From positions 1 through 41,177 of the forward strand of contig JAACJQ010000388.1 in NCBI GenBank assembly GCA_016879935.1: a DNA stretch of 41,177 nt, read 5' to 3'. Both the position numbers and the translations under genes were made by a program. Of the stretch, positions 8,287 through 17,129 are shown piece by piece. The stretch is from Archangiaceae bacterium. GTDB lineage: Bacteria; Myxococcota; Myxococcia; Myxococcales; Myxococcaceae. Positions within the stretch are counted from its first letter, which is position 1. Every line of letters begins with the position of its first letter. The notes beneath the pieces are model-generated. The model saw only the letters and a program-made list of their open reading frames with translations, did not search any database and had not been told where the DNA came from.

Positions 8287-9564
8287 TCAGCGCCGGCGAG
8301 TCAGCACCACCATGGCCACCACGAGGAGCACGCCGAGCTCGGAGGTCGCGCCGCAGCCGCAGCCGGGCGTCGGCGTCGAGGTGCAGCGACCCGACTCGCA
8401 CATTTGGCCCGAGACGCAGATGGCGCAGGCAGCGCCGTTTGCGCCGCACGCCATGTCCGACGACTGAACGCACACGGCGCCGTTGCAGCACCCTGTGCAG
8501 TTCGTCGCGTTGCACGTCGAGCTCGACGAGCCGCCACCGGTCGCTGGGCCTCCGCCCGTCGCGCCGCCTCCTCCTGATGCGGCGCCGCCTGCCGCTGCCG
8601 TGCCGCCTGCCGTCGCCGTTCCGCCTGCCGCTGCCGAGCCTCCTGCGGTTGCGGAGCCGCCAGCCGTCGCGTTCCCGCCGCCCGACGCTCGACCTCCCGC
8701 CGTCGCAGTGCCTCCGCCCGCTGCGCCGCCACCCATCGACCCGCCATCGGAGCTGCAGCCCAGCAACATCGTCACCTGGTCGATGGTGGTGCTCGCCACG
8801 TCGGCCGCGACCATCGACTCGACGCAACCGGCGCCGAGCAGAAACTGGCCGAAGAAGGCGCGGGCGTAGCGTTTGTAGACGGCCGACCGCGTCGAGCTCC
8901 ACGTCGCGGGCTGAATGAGCGAGGGCCCACAGCCCGCGAGACAGATCGTGTTCGACGGCTCCTGAGGGTCGCAGTGGTTGGCCATGGGCACGTTGAAGCG
9001 GCCCTTGAGCCCCGTCTTCCCCGTGAACCACGCCACGGAGTTGTTCTGCGTGTTGCACGACTGCGGCGGTGCGAACTCGAACAGCGTCGGCGCCGTCACG
9101 TTGGCGATCTGCGCCGAGCCGAGGCTGCTGCTGTCGACCGGGTCGAGCAGCACGAGCGCCTTCGTCTGCGGGCGACGGGACGCAGCGAGCCACGCCGCAA
9201 GGCCACCGGCGCTGTGCCCCCCAAACCCCACTCGCGTGGCGTCGCCGATTCCAGCGGTGATGGTGGCGTCGACGGCGGCGAGGAGTGCGTCGGCATTGGT
9301 GGAGTGGTTGACGCTGAGCCCACCCGTCAGCTGCGGCGCGACCACCACGATGCCATCGGCCTGCAGCGCCTGCGCGAGCCCTCGAACGTTGTCCTTGTTG
9401 TTCGAGAACCCGTGCCCCAGCGCCACGATGGGGAACGGGCCCGTGCCCGTCGGCGTGTAGCGATCGACCTGAAAGCTGGAGCCGTTCACCGTCACCGAGA
9501 ACGTCGTCTGCGCGTGTGCAACTGAAGCAACACCGATGAGCACCAGCAGGGAGCGGTTGAACAT
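8287..9564 (-). CDS. Secreted alpha/beta hydrolase with MYXO-CTERM surface-sorting tail
   Basis: This 425-residue protein begins with a signal peptide ending near AHAQ (residues 1-19). An alpha/beta hydrolase domain of the chlorophyllase/dienelactone-hydrolase type follows, with oxyanion motif GHG at 50-52 and nucleophile S118 in GHSAGG. After the domain come about 75 residues of Gly/Ala/Thr/Ser repeats (roughly 270-345), a Cys-rich knot, and a C-terminal GCGCGATSE motif followed by one hydrophobic helix and RRR. That last part is a textbook MYXO-CTERM tag, known to route proteins to the cell surface through the type II system with cleavage by a myxosortase. The start at 9564 gives the signal peptide. 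The gene is divergent from the gsp operon. An esterase or lipase activity is likely; the substrate is unknown. Confidence 0.88.
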   Translation of the reverse strand: MFNRSLLVLIGVASVAHAQTTFSVTVNGSSFQVDRYTPTGTGPFPIVALGHGFSNNKDNVRGLAQALQADGIVVVAPQLTGGLSVNHSTNADALLAAVDATITAGIGDATRVGFGGHSAGGLAAWLAASRRPQTKALVLLDPVDSSSLGSAQIANVTAPTLFEFAPPQSCNTQNNSVAWFTGKTGLKGRFNVPMANHCDPQEPSNTICLAGCGPSLIQPATWSSTRSAVYKRYARAFFGQFLLGAGCVESMVAADVASTTIDQVTMLLGCSSDGGSMGGGAAGGGTATAGGRASGGGNATAGGSATAGGSAAAGGTATAGGTAAAGGAASGGGGATGGGPATGGGSSSSTCNATNCTGCCNGAVCVQSSDMACGANGAACAICVSGQMCESGRCTSTPTPGCGCGATSELGVLLVVAMVVLTRRR

Positions 9565-9712
9565 GGTCGCCTCTCTGCCGACACCGACGCTCATTCGCAA
9601 GTCAGCCACGGTTCGCCGTTTGGTCGCTGGCCGAATGCGAGGCCCGACAGGATGTCACTCGCGCGGTCGCTCATCGCCTCGCAAGGCGGCGGAAGCTCGA
9701 ATGAGAGGCAGG

Positions 9713-9728
9713 TGGCACCAGCGTTGCT
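9713..9728 (+). promoter_or_regulatory. Sigma-54 (-24/-12) promoter of gspC1 and the gsp operon
   Basis: The sequence TGGCACCAGCGTTGCT matches the sigma-54 consensus TGGCAC-N5-TTGCW at every defined position, with GG at 9714-9715 and GC at 9726-9727 separated by exactly 10 bases. Transcription would start near 9739, only about 4 bases before the ATG at 9743, so the message would be nearly leaderless if that ATG is the true start. Only two exact matches of this kind were found by eye in the window, and the other sits at the start of the second gspC gene. Confidence 0.65.
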
Positions 9729-9742
9729 CGAGTGACCGCGTC

Positions 9743-10555
9743 ATGCGCCTCCGCACCAGTCTCTTTCTTCATGTGCTGCCCTGGGCCGTGCTCGCGCTCG
9801 CAGCGTGGCTGCTGGTGTCTCCCCTGGGCGTGCTGCTCGAAGACAGCCTCGCCCTGCCCTTCCACGAGCCAGCCTCCTCGCCACCTGCGGCCGTGCGTGA
9901 GCAGGCCACCCTCAGCGAACCTCGGGTGTACGCGCTGCTCGGCATGCCGCTCCCCCGGTCTGAGCAGCTCGTCTCGACGCCCCGCCCGCGGCCACCCTTT
10001 GGCGCGAAGCTGCTCGGAACGCTGTCGTCGTCGCTGCGGGAGCGCTCGGTCGCGACGTTGCTGCTGCCGACCGGCCGCGCTGTCTCGGTGTGGGAAGGCG
10101 ATCAGGTGCTCGACGCCCAGATCGTCGAGATCGCCCGCAATTCCATCACGCTTCGCCGTGAAGGCGTGTTGGAAGAATTGGCGATGCACCCGCCCGCCGC
10201 AATTCCTGCCATCGCCTTCGTGACACCAATCACTGCACAAGACTATGCCGTGTCGCGGATGGAGATCATGACCCGGCTCGGCGACCTGTATTCGCTCTCG
10301 AAAGACGTGCGGGTCATGCCGGCGTTCCGTGACGGCCAGCCCATCGGCTTCCGGTTCGCAGGGCTCTCGGCCGATTCGGCGGTCGCGAAGCTGGGGCTCA
10401 AGACGGGCGACGTGATCCGCTCCATCAACGGTCAGCCGCTCGATTCGATGCAGCGGGTGCTGGGCCTGGTGGGCGCCCTCGATCACACCCCCGAGGTCCT
10501 CGTTCAGGTCGAACGCGAAGGCCAGCTGCTCACCCACCGCTACCGCCTCAACTGA
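9743..10555 (+). CDS. gspC: GspC-like type II secretion inner-membrane protein, first copy
   Basis: This 270-residue protein has one N-terminal membrane helix (about 7-30), a short linker, an HR domain (about 85-150, GAKLLGTLSSS to the LRREGVLEEL strand) and a C-terminal PDZ domain (about 175-270, with IGFRFAGL, GDVIRSINGQPL and a final strand RYRLN). GspC links the inner-membrane platform to the secretin GspD through the HR domain. The frame is open from 9536, but the ATG at 9743 is preferred because it places the helix at the N-terminus and lies just after the sigma-54 element. The next gene is a second GspC-like protein of the same architecture. Which copy is the core subunit is not clear; this shorter copy is the more diverged by eye. 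Confidence 0.82.
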   Translation: MRLRTSLFLHVLPWAVLALAAWLLVSPLGVLLEDSLALPFHEPASSPPAAVREQATLSEPRVYALLGMPLPRSEQLVSTPRPRPPFGAKLLGTLSSSLRERSVATLLLPTGRAVSVWEGDQVLDAQIVEIARNSITLRREGVLEELAMHPPAAIPAIAFVTPITAQDYAVSRMEIMTRLGDLYSLSKDVRVMPAFRDGQPIGFRFAGLSADSAVAKLGLKTGDVIRSINGQPLDSMQRVLGLVGALDHTPEVLVQVEREGQLLTHRYRLN

Positions 10556-10669
10556 CCGCCCTTCCTGATCCAACCTGCCGTTCCGTCATGACGCCCTCCT
10601 TCGCTTTGACAAAATGGCAGAGAACCGCCCAGGACTGGGCCGATTCCCGAGTAATTTCAAGGCACTTGA

Positions 10670-10685
10670 TGGCACCGGGCTTGCT
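10670..10685 (+). promoter_or_regulatory. Sigma-54 (-24/-12) promoter at the second gspC
   Basis: The sequence TGGCACCGGGCTTGCT is a second exact match to TGGCAC-N5-TTGCW, with GG at 10671-10672 and GC at 10683-10684 at the required 10-base spacing. Transcription would start near 10696, just before the GTG at 10702. If the second gspC instead started at the ATG at 10669 or 10588, this element would lie inside the coding region. It mirrors the element in front of the first copy in sequence and in distance to the start codon (14-17 bases between the GC and the start codon). Confidence 0.55.
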
Positions 10686-10701
10686 CTTTGGCCCTCCTGC
10701 C

Positions 10702-11631
10702 GTGGAGTTCCTCTTCAAGCGACATTTCTGGCTGGTCCACCTCGCCTTCATGTTCGGGGTGGCCTTCTTCATCGGGAAGACGGCGAACGCCTTTCTCGAA
10801 GCCCAGCTGCTCCCGCTGCCGACTGGCGAGACGCGGCAGGTGCTCAAACCCCAGGTGGTCGAGCCGGTGCCGCAGCTGGTGCTCGACCGCATCGCCAAGC
10901 TCACGGGCCTGCCGGTGCCGAAGCCCGAGCCCGAGGTGAAGGAGCCGGAGGCGCCCAAGGTCGACATGGAGTCGCCGCCGATTCACTCGTCGCTGCGGCT
11001 CAAGCTGCTCGGCACGCTCGTCTCGGGCAACCCCGAGTGGTCGGTGGCGTCGATTCAAGACGTCGTCACGCTCAAGACCAACACGTACATGGTTGGCGAC
11101 ACCATTCAGGGCGCCGAGGTGCTCGAGATCGAGCGAAAACGCGTCATCATCAAACACAACAATCGCCGCGAGTACATCGACGAGAACCCGGGCGACGGGT
11201 CGATGGCCGCGCCGCCGCCGCCGGTACAGACGATCGCCGCCGCGCCGGCCAAGTACAACGACGCACCGCCGCCTTCGGTGGGCCTGGGCTCGACCATCAA
11301 GCAGATGAGCGAGAACGAGTACGAAGTGCCGCGCGCCGAGATCGACAAGACGCTCTCGAACCTCAACGACGTCGCCATGCAGGCCCGCATCGTGCCCGCG
11401 TTCAAAGATGGCGTCGCCCAGGGCTTCAAGCTGTTCTCGATTCGCCCCGACTCCATCTATTCGAAGATTGGCGTGCAGAACGGTGACGTCATCAAACGCA
11501 TCAATGGCTACGACCTGAACAGCCCTGAGAAGGCGCTCGAGGTCTACTCCAAGCTCAAAGAGGCTTCGCGCATCGACATCGAGGTCGAGCGCAATGGTGC
11601 CTCGGTTCGCAAGACCTACAACGTTCGCTGA
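10702..11631 (+). CDS. gspC: GspC type II secretion inner-membrane protein, second copy
   Basis: From the GTG at 10702 this is 309 residues: MEFLFKRHFW, a membrane helix (about 9-28), a Pro-rich linker, an HR domain (about 94-155, LRLKLLGTLVSG onward) and a C-terminal PDZ domain (about 207-309, with GFKLFSIRPDS and GDVIKRINGYDL). It is 147 bp from the first gspC copy and 12 bp from gspD. Alternative starts are the ATG at 10669, which has an AAGG six bases upstream, and the ATG at 10588. The GTG is favoured because the membrane anchor then follows directly and an exact sigma-54 element sits just before it. The role is secure: it connects the platform to GspD. Confidence 0.88.
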   Translation: MEFLFKRHFWLVHLAFMFGVAFFIGKTANAFLEAQLLPLPTGETRQVLKPQVVEPVPQLVLDRIAKLTGLPVPKPEPEVKEPEAPKVDMESPPIHSSLRLKLLGTLVSGNPEWSVASIQDVVTLKTNTYMVGDTIQGAEVLEIERKRVIIKHNNRREYIDENPGDGSMAAPPPPVQTIAAAPAKYNDAPPPSVGLGSTIKQMSENEYEVPRAEIDKTLSNLNDVAMQARIVPAFKDGVAQGFKLFSIRPDSIYSKIGVQNGDVIKRINGYDLNSPEKALEVYSKLKEASRIDIEVERNGASVRKTYNVR

Positions 11632-11643
11632 AACGACTTGAAC

Positions 11644-14055
11644 ATGAACACCCGCCTGTCCATCGGTCTCCTCTGCGCGCTCGTGCCGGCGTTCGCGCTC
11701 GCCCAGCAGCCCCCTGCCCCCAAAGCCGGAGCGCCCGCCGCCGCGGCAGCCGCTGCTCCCGGCGCCACCATCGCGCCCAAGAAGCCGAGCTGCGAAGAGT
11801 CGCGCCGCAAGGGCCGCTACAACATCTATTTCGACAAGGTCGAGATCGAGAAGCTGGTTCAAACCGTCTCTGACGTCACGTGCAAGACGTTCATCCTGCC
11901 CGAGAACATTCGCGGCAAGATCAGCATCATCGGCCCCGAGAACGGCAAGGTCGAGGTCGACGCCGACCAGTTCTACGCGGCGTTCCTCGCGGCCCTCGAT
12001 GCCAACAGCTTGTCTGTCTATTCGAACGGCAAGTTCATGAAGATCGTGGACAAGCAGCGGGCGAAGCAGTTCCCCATTCAGACCATCTTCGACCCGACAG
12101 AGCAGTACACGATGAACGAGCAGATGGTCACTCGCATGTTCAAGATCAAGAACGTCGAGATCGAGCAGCTGCGTGGCGTGTTGCAGCAATTGGTCACGCC
12201 GTCGGGCGACACCATTCCCTTCCAGCCCGACACCATCATCATCAACGACCTCGCGTCGAACATGCACCGCCTCGAGAGGCTGGTGGAGCAGCTCGACTCG
12301 CGCTCGGCGTCGGACGAGATGCGCGTGATTCAGGTTCAGTACGCGACCGCGCAGGAGATGGCCGACAAGATCACCAAGCTCTTCGAGGCGAAGGTGAACC
12401 GTCCGGGTCAGCGGCCGGGTGGCTTCATTCCGCCGCCTCCGCCGGGCGCCACGGCCGGCACGCCGGCTCCCGAGGCTGGCCCCGCCACGCTGACCCAGCT
12501 CATTCCCGACGAGCGCACCAACAAGCTCATCATCATCGCGAGCCCGGGCGCGATGGCCCGCGTCATGGCGCTCATCCGCGAGATCGACATTCCCATCTCG
12601 GGCGAAGGCCGCATCAACGTGCTCTACCTCGAGAACGCGAACGCCGAAGACGTCGCCTCGACGCTGCAGACGCTGGCGCAGGGCACCGCGAACCGCCCGA
12701 AGACGCCCACGCCGCCCCCGCCCGGTGGCCGGCCCACGACCGCCGCCGAGCTGTTCTCGGGCGAGGTGAAGGTCTCGGCCGACAAGTCGACCAACGCGCT
12801 CGTCATCATCGCCAGCCAGAACGACTACCGCTCGCTGCTGCGCGTGATCGAGAAGCTCGACATTCAGCGCCGCCAGGTCTTCGTCGAGGCGGTCATCATG
12901 GAGGTCAACCTCGATCGCAACTCCGACCTCGGCATCAACTTCCATGGTGGCGTGCCCCTGCCCTCGCAGGACGTGAGCCCGATCTTCTTCGGCACCAAGT
13001 ACTCGAGCCAGGGTCTGCCGCCCAGCCTCAGCCTTGCCAACCTCATCTCGTTGTCCGGCTTCCTCGGAGGCATTCAGAGCTCGCAGACCATCAACATCGC
13101 CGGCCTGACGATTCCCAACTTCGGGCTCGTCATCAATGCGTTGCAGAAGTCGAGCGACGTGAACGTGTTGTCGACGCCGCACATTCTCACCACCGACAAC
13201 GAAGAGGCCGAGATCACGGTCGGCCAGAACGTGCCGTTCCAGTCGGGCTTCTCGGCGGGTGGTCTGGGTGGGCTCGGCGGTCTGGCGGGGCTCGGTGGCG
13301 CGTCGAGTCAGCTCGGCGGCCTCGGTGCGCTCGGCTCGCTCGGTGGTCTCGGCGGCGGCGTGTTCGGCCAGATTCAGCGGCAGAACGTCGACCTCAAGCT
13401 GTCCATCAAGCCGCAGATCAACGAGTCCGATTACGTGCGGCTCGTCATCAACGAGCAGATCGAAGAGATCGCCTCGTCAGACCCGGTGCTCGGCCCCACC
13501 ACCTCGAAGCGCAGCGCGAAGACGACCGTCATCGCGAAGGACCAGGAGACCATCGTCATCGGCGGCATCATGCAGGACCGCCTCGTGGAGTCGGTCTCGA
13601 AGACGCCGCTCCTCGGCGACATTCCACTGCTGGGCAACCTGTTCCGTCAGCAGTCGCGTCGCAAGGTGAAGACCAACCTGCTGCTCTTCCTCACGCCGTA
13701 CATCATTCGTGACGCGGGTGACTTCCGCCGCATCTTCGAGCGGAAGATCAAGGAGCGTCAGCAGTTCGTCGAACAGTTCTACGGCGCCAGCACCACGTAC
13801 GACGTCGCCATCGACTTCAACCGCAAGCCCGGCCCGCTCGCGCGCATGACGCAATTGCTGAACAAGGAACTGAACCGCATCGAGAACGGCGGCCCCGGGC
13901 TTCCAGGCGAGAAGGTGATCGCGCCCGCTCCCGAAGCCAAGCCCGCAGAGTCGAAGCCTGCCACGCCCGTCGTCGAGCCGTCTGGCGCGACGCCGCCGGT
14001 GCCGGTGAAGGAGCCGAGCCCCGAGCAGCTGAAGGTGCAGCCGGAGATTCAGTGA
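11644..14055 (+). CDS. gspD: Type II secretion outer-membrane secretin GspD
   Basis: This 803-residue secretin has a signal peptide (1-20, ending FALAQ) and an Ala/Pro-rich spacer. The N0 domain (about 57-140, NIYFDKVEIEKLV) is followed by N1 to N3 repeats (about 150-400). The secretin core (about 420-710) carries the conserved VGQNVPFQSG and PLLGDIPLLGNLFR motifs. A Gly/Leu-rich stretch at about 535-577 is inserted right after VPFQSG in the gate region, far richer in GLGGLGG units than usual. The C-terminal 50 residues are Pro/Glu-rich. It forms the outer-membrane channel. The ATG at 11644 is preferred over a TTG at 11638. It lies between gspC and gspE. Confidence 0.97.
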   Translation: MNTRLSIGLLCALVPAFALAQQPPAPKAGAPAAAAAAAPGATIAPKKPSCEESRRKGRYNIYFDKVEIEKLVQTVSDVTCKTFILPENIRGKISIIGPENGKVEVDADQFYAAFLAALDANSLSVYSNGKFMKIVDKQRAKQFPIQTIFDPTEQYTMNEQMVTRMFKIKNVEIEQLRGVLQQLVTPSGDTIPFQPDTIIINDLASNMHRLERLVEQLDSRSASDEMRVIQVQYATAQEMADKITKLFEAKVNRPGQRPGGFIPPPPPGATAGTPAPEAGPATLTQLIPDERTNKLIIIASPGAMARVMALIREIDIPISGEGRINVLYLENANAEDVASTLQTLAQGTANRPKTPTPPPPGGRPTTAAELFSGEVKVSADKSTNALVIIASQNDYRSLLRVIEKLDIQRRQVFVEAVIMEVNLDRNSDLGINFHGGVPLPSQDVSPIFFGTKYSSQGLPPSLSLANLISLSGFLGGIQSSQTINIAGLTIPNFGLVINALQKSSDVNVLSTPHILTTDNEEAEITVGQNVPFQSGFSAGGLGGLGGLAGLGGASSQLGGLGALGSLGGLGGGVFGQIQRQNVDLKLSIKPQINESDYVRLVINEQIEEIASSDPVLGPTTSKRSAKTTVIAKDQETIVIGGIMQDRLVESVSKTPLLGDIPLLGNLFRQQSRRKVKTNLLLFLTPYIIRDAGDFRRIFERKIKERQQFVEQFYGASTTYDVAIDFNRKPGPLARMTQLLNKELNRIENGGPGLPGEKVIAPAPEAKPAESKPATPVVEPSGATPPVPVKEPSPEQLKVQPEIQ

Positions 14056-14057
14056 CC

Positions 14058-15845
14058 ATGAGCGAGTCGATGGAGACCAACGAAGAGATCCGCACCGAGC
14101 GCACCCAGATGGTATCGCATGGGCCGGCCTACCTCTTCGGCCGGCCGCTCGGCGAGATCCTCGTCAGTCAGTTTCAGCTGCCGCGCGAGAAGCTCGACGA
14201 AGCGCTCGCGGCGCAGGCCGAGAAGGGCGGCCGCATCGGTGAAGTGCTGATCGGCATGAAGGCCGCGACCGAGGAGCAGATCGCCCGCGCCCTCGCCGCC
14301 CAGCTCGACCTCGAATACGTCGGCACCGTCTCGGCCGACGACGTGCAGCCCGACCTCATTCAGAAGGTCGCCATCGGCTTCGCCAAGACGATGCGCATGC
14401 TGCCGCTCAAGCAGGTGGGCGACGTGGTGAAGGTCGCCGTCGCCGACCCGCTCGACACCGCGATGCTCGATCACGCGCGCATGATGTTCGCGCTCGAGGT
14501 CGAGCCCGTCATGGCCCAGGCCACGACGATCATCGACGCCATCAACGCGGTCTACGACCGCAACATCAACGAGGCCGAGCAGGTCGTTGGTGAGATGGAG
14601 GCGCAGGACATCGACGCCGCCGAGAAGGTGCTCGAAGAAGCACAAGACCTTCTCGACTCGGGCGACGAAGCGCCCATCATTCGTCTGGTGAACTCGCTGC
14701 TGTTCCGCGCCGCCAAGGAGCGCGCGAGCGACATTCACATCGAGCCGATGGAGCGCGAGCTGGTGGTGCGCTTCCGCGTCGACGGCGTGCTGCAGCCCAT
14801 CATTCGCCCGCCCAAACGTTCACAGAAGGCCATCATCAGCCGCGTGAAGATCATGGCGCAGCTGAACATCGCCGAGCAGCGCCTGCCGCAGGACGGCCGC
14901 ATCAAGATCAAGCTGGCCGGCCGTGACATCGACATTCGTGTCTCGACGATTCCCACCGTGCACGGCGAGAGCATCGTCATGCGTCTGCTCGACAAGAGCG
15001 GCACGCTGCTCGACCTCGATCAGATCGGCATGGCGCCCGAGGTGCTCCGTGGCGTGTACGACGTCACCGCGCGCAGCCACGGCATCTTCCTCGTCACCGG
15101 CCCCACGGGCTCGGGCAAGACGACCACGCTCTACGGCGCGCTCTCGCGCATCAACACGACCGAGGTGAAGATTCTCACCGTCGAAGACCCGGTCGAGTAC
15201 CAGCTCAAGGGCATCAACCAGATGGCCATTCAGCCGAAGATCGGGCTGACGTTCGCCTCGGGCTTGCGCTCCTTCCTCCGTCAGGACCCCGACATCATCA
15301 TGGTCGGCGAGATTCGAGACAAAGAGACCGCCGAGATCGCGATTCAGGCCTCGCTCACGGGTCACCTCGTGCTCTCCACGGTGCACACGAACGACTCCGC
15401 CGGCGCCGTCACCCGTCTGGTGGAGATGGGCATCGAGCCCTTCCTCGTCGCGTCGTCGCTCACCGCCGTGCTCGCCCAGCGCCTCGTGCGCCGCGTCTGC
15501 CAGGAATGCCGTCAGCCGTACCGCCCCACCGACGAAGAGATCTCGAAGCTCGGCATGAGCCGCGATCGCTTCATTGCCATGGGCGGCACCGAGATCGCGT
15601 ACCGCCACGTCGGCTGCAGTGCCTGTAACAAGAATGGCTACCGCGGCCGCATGGGCATCTATGAATTGCTGCCCGTCGACGAAGACGTGCGCCAGCTCGT
15701 CTTGAAGAACGTCGACTCGGGCACCATCAAGAAGAAGGCGATGGAGAAGGGCATGCTCACCCTGCTCGACGACGCCGCGCTGAAGGTGGCGCAGGGCCAG
15801 ACGACCATCGCCGAGGTTCTCTCGGTCACCCAGGAAGACATGTAA
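14058..15845 (+). CDS. gspE: Type II secretion assembly ATPase GspE
   Basis: This 595-residue ATPase has an N-terminal GspE/MshE domain (about 25-180) and a central dimerisation region with an RASDIHIEP motif. The ATPase core has Walker A GPTGSGKT (about 348-355), Walker B region DPDIIMVGEIRD (about 408-420), and a His box LVLSTVHTNDSAG. The tetracysteine zinc module typical of GspE is intact (CQEC near 481 and CSAC near 519). It powers pseudopilus assembly at the cytoplasmic face. The ATG at 14058 lies 2 bp after the gspD stop; a GTG at 14052 overlapping that stop would add two residues. Confidence 0.97.
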   Translation: MSESMETNEEIRTERTQMVSHGPAYLFGRPLGEILVSQFQLPREKLDEALAAQAEKGGRIGEVLIGMKAATEEQIARALAAQLDLEYVGTVSADDVQPDLIQKVAIGFAKTMRMLPLKQVGDVVKVAVADPLDTAMLDHARMMFALEVEPVMAQATTIIDAINAVYDRNINEAEQVVGEMEAQDIDAAEKVLEEAQDLLDSGDEAPIIRLVNSLLFRAAKERASDIHIEPMERELVVRFRVDGVLQPIIRPPKRSQKAIISRVKIMAQLNIAEQRLPQDGRIKIKLAGRDIDIRVSTIPTVHGESIVMRLLDKSGTLLDLDQIGMAPEVLRGVYDVTARSHGIFLVTGPTGSGKTTTLYGALSRINTTEVKILTVEDPVEYQLKGINQMAIQPKIGLTFASGLRSFLRQDPDIIMVGEIRDKETAEIAIQASLTGHLVLSTVHTNDSAGAVTRLVEMGIEPFLVASSLTAVLAQRLVRRVCQECRQPYRPTDEEISKLGMSRDRFIAMGGTEIAYRHVGCSACNKNGYRGRMGIYELLPVDEDVRQLVLKNVDSGTIKKKAMEKGMLTLLDDAALKVAQGQTTIAEVLSVTQEDM

Positions 15846-15851
15846 CGCGCC

Positions 15852-17114
15852 ATGCCCGTCTTCGAATACAGAGGCCTCGCGGCCAACGGGAAGACCGTCA
15901 CGGCGCTCAAGGAGGCAGACTCTCCGAAGGCGCTGCGGGCTGCACTGCGCAAAGAGGGCGTGTTCCTCACCGAGGTGGTCGGCGAAGCCGAGGCCGGCCT
16001 CAAGGGAGCGAAAGGCGCGAAGGCCGCTGCGTCGCAAGCGCTCTCGACCGACATCAACCTGCGCCGGCTCGCGCGTGGCCGCGTCAACACCGACGACATC
16101 GCCATCATGACCCGCCAGCTCGCCACGCTGCTCGGCGCCGGCGTCACGCTCGTCGAAGCGCTCGCGGCGATGGTCGATCAGGTCGAGAAGGAACAGCTCA
16201 AGCGCATTCTCTCCGACGTGAAGCAGAAGGTGAACGAGGGCAACTCGCTCGCCGACGCGTTGAGCGCGCACGGCAAGGTGTTCGGCAATCTGTTCATCAA
16301 CATGATTCGCGCCGGTGAGTCGTCGGGCGCGCTCGACTCGGTGTTGTTGCGCCTCGCCGAGTTCACCGAGGGCCAAGCCCGCCTGCGGCAGAAGATCGTC
16401 GGCACCATGATCTACCCGCTCATCATGATGGTGGTGGGCGGCGGCGTGCTCGTGATGCTGATGACCGTCGTCGTGCCGAAGGTGACGAAGATCTTCGACG
16501 ACATGAAGGTCACCCTGCCGTGGACGACGCGGCTGCTCATCTGGTCGTCGAACTTCCTGCAGGACTGGTGGTTCGTGCTGGTGCCGCTGATGATCGCGAC
16601 CGCCATCTTCCTCTTCCAGTGGACGCGCAGCGCGAAGGGCAAGCCCATCTGGGACAAGTTCGTGCTCAAGATTCCCGTCTTCGGGCCGCTCGTGCGAATG
16701 CTGTCGGTCGCCCGCTTCTCTCGAACGCTCGCCACGCTGCTCAAGTCTGGCGTGCCCCTGCTCACCGCGATGGAGATCGTGAAGAACGTCGTCACCAACA
16801 CGGTGATGAGCGACGTCGTCGACAAGGCGCGTGACTCGATTCGTGAAGGCGAGAGCATCGCCAACCCGCTCAAGCGGTCGGGCGAGTTCCCTCCGCTCGT
16901 GTACCACATGGTGTCGATCGGCGAGCGCTCGGGCCAGCTCGAAGACATGCTGCTCAACGTCGCCGACAGCTACGAGTCGCAGGTGAACGTGCGCATCGGC
17001 GCGCTGACGTCGCTGCTCGAGCCGATGATGATCGTGAGCATGGGCGCGGTCATCGCGTTCGTGGCCTTCTCGATTCTCATGCCCATTCTTCAGATGAATT
17101 CGATGGTCCGGTGA
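15852..17114 (+). CDS. gspF: Type II secretion inner-membrane platform protein GspF
   Basis: This 420-residue polytopic protein has two copies of the T2SS-F helical domain: the first begins RQLATLLGAGVTLVEALAAM (about 81-100), the second FSRTLATLLKSGVPLLTAME (about 291-310). Three membrane segments lie at about 183-207, 235-257 and 392-415. GspF is the platform protein that GspE acts on. The N-terminal segment (MPVFEYRGLAANGKTV) is the usual GspF opening. It starts 6 bp after gspE and is followed by a small membrane-protein gene rather than directly by gspG. Confidence 0.96.
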   Translation: MPVFEYRGLAANGKTVTALKEADSPKALRAALRKEGVFLTEVVGEAEAGLKGAKGAKAAASQALSTDINLRRLARGRVNTDDIAIMTRQLATLLGAGVTLVEALAAMVDQVEKEQLKRILSDVKQKVNEGNSLADALSAHGKVFGNLFINMIRAGESSGALDSVLLRLAEFTEGQARLRQKIVGTMIYPLIMMVVGGGVLVMLMTVVVPKVTKIFDDMKVTLPWTTRLLIWSSNFLQDWWFVLVPLMIATAIFLFQWTRSAKGKPIWDKFVLKIPVFGPLVRMLSVARFSRTLATLLKSGVPLLTAMEIVKNVVTNTVMSDVVDKARDSIREGESIANPLKRSGEFPPLVYHMVSIGERSGQLEDMLLNVADSYESQVNVRIGALTSLLEPMMIVSMGAVIAFVAFSILMPILQMNSMVR

Positions 17115-17129
17115 GGTGTTGGAGTGAAC

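Noticed and set aside
10606-10611. Perfect TTGACA hexamer between the two gspC genes
   Set aside because: No acceptable -10 hexamer lies 16-18 bases downstream, so it is not called as a sigma-70 promoter.
10657-13182. 841-codon open frame on the minus strand opposite gspC/gspD
   Set aside because: It is the antisense shadow of two certain genes. Its product is a compositionally biased Arg/Leu/Asp/His string, typical of the reverse complement of GC-rich coding DNA.
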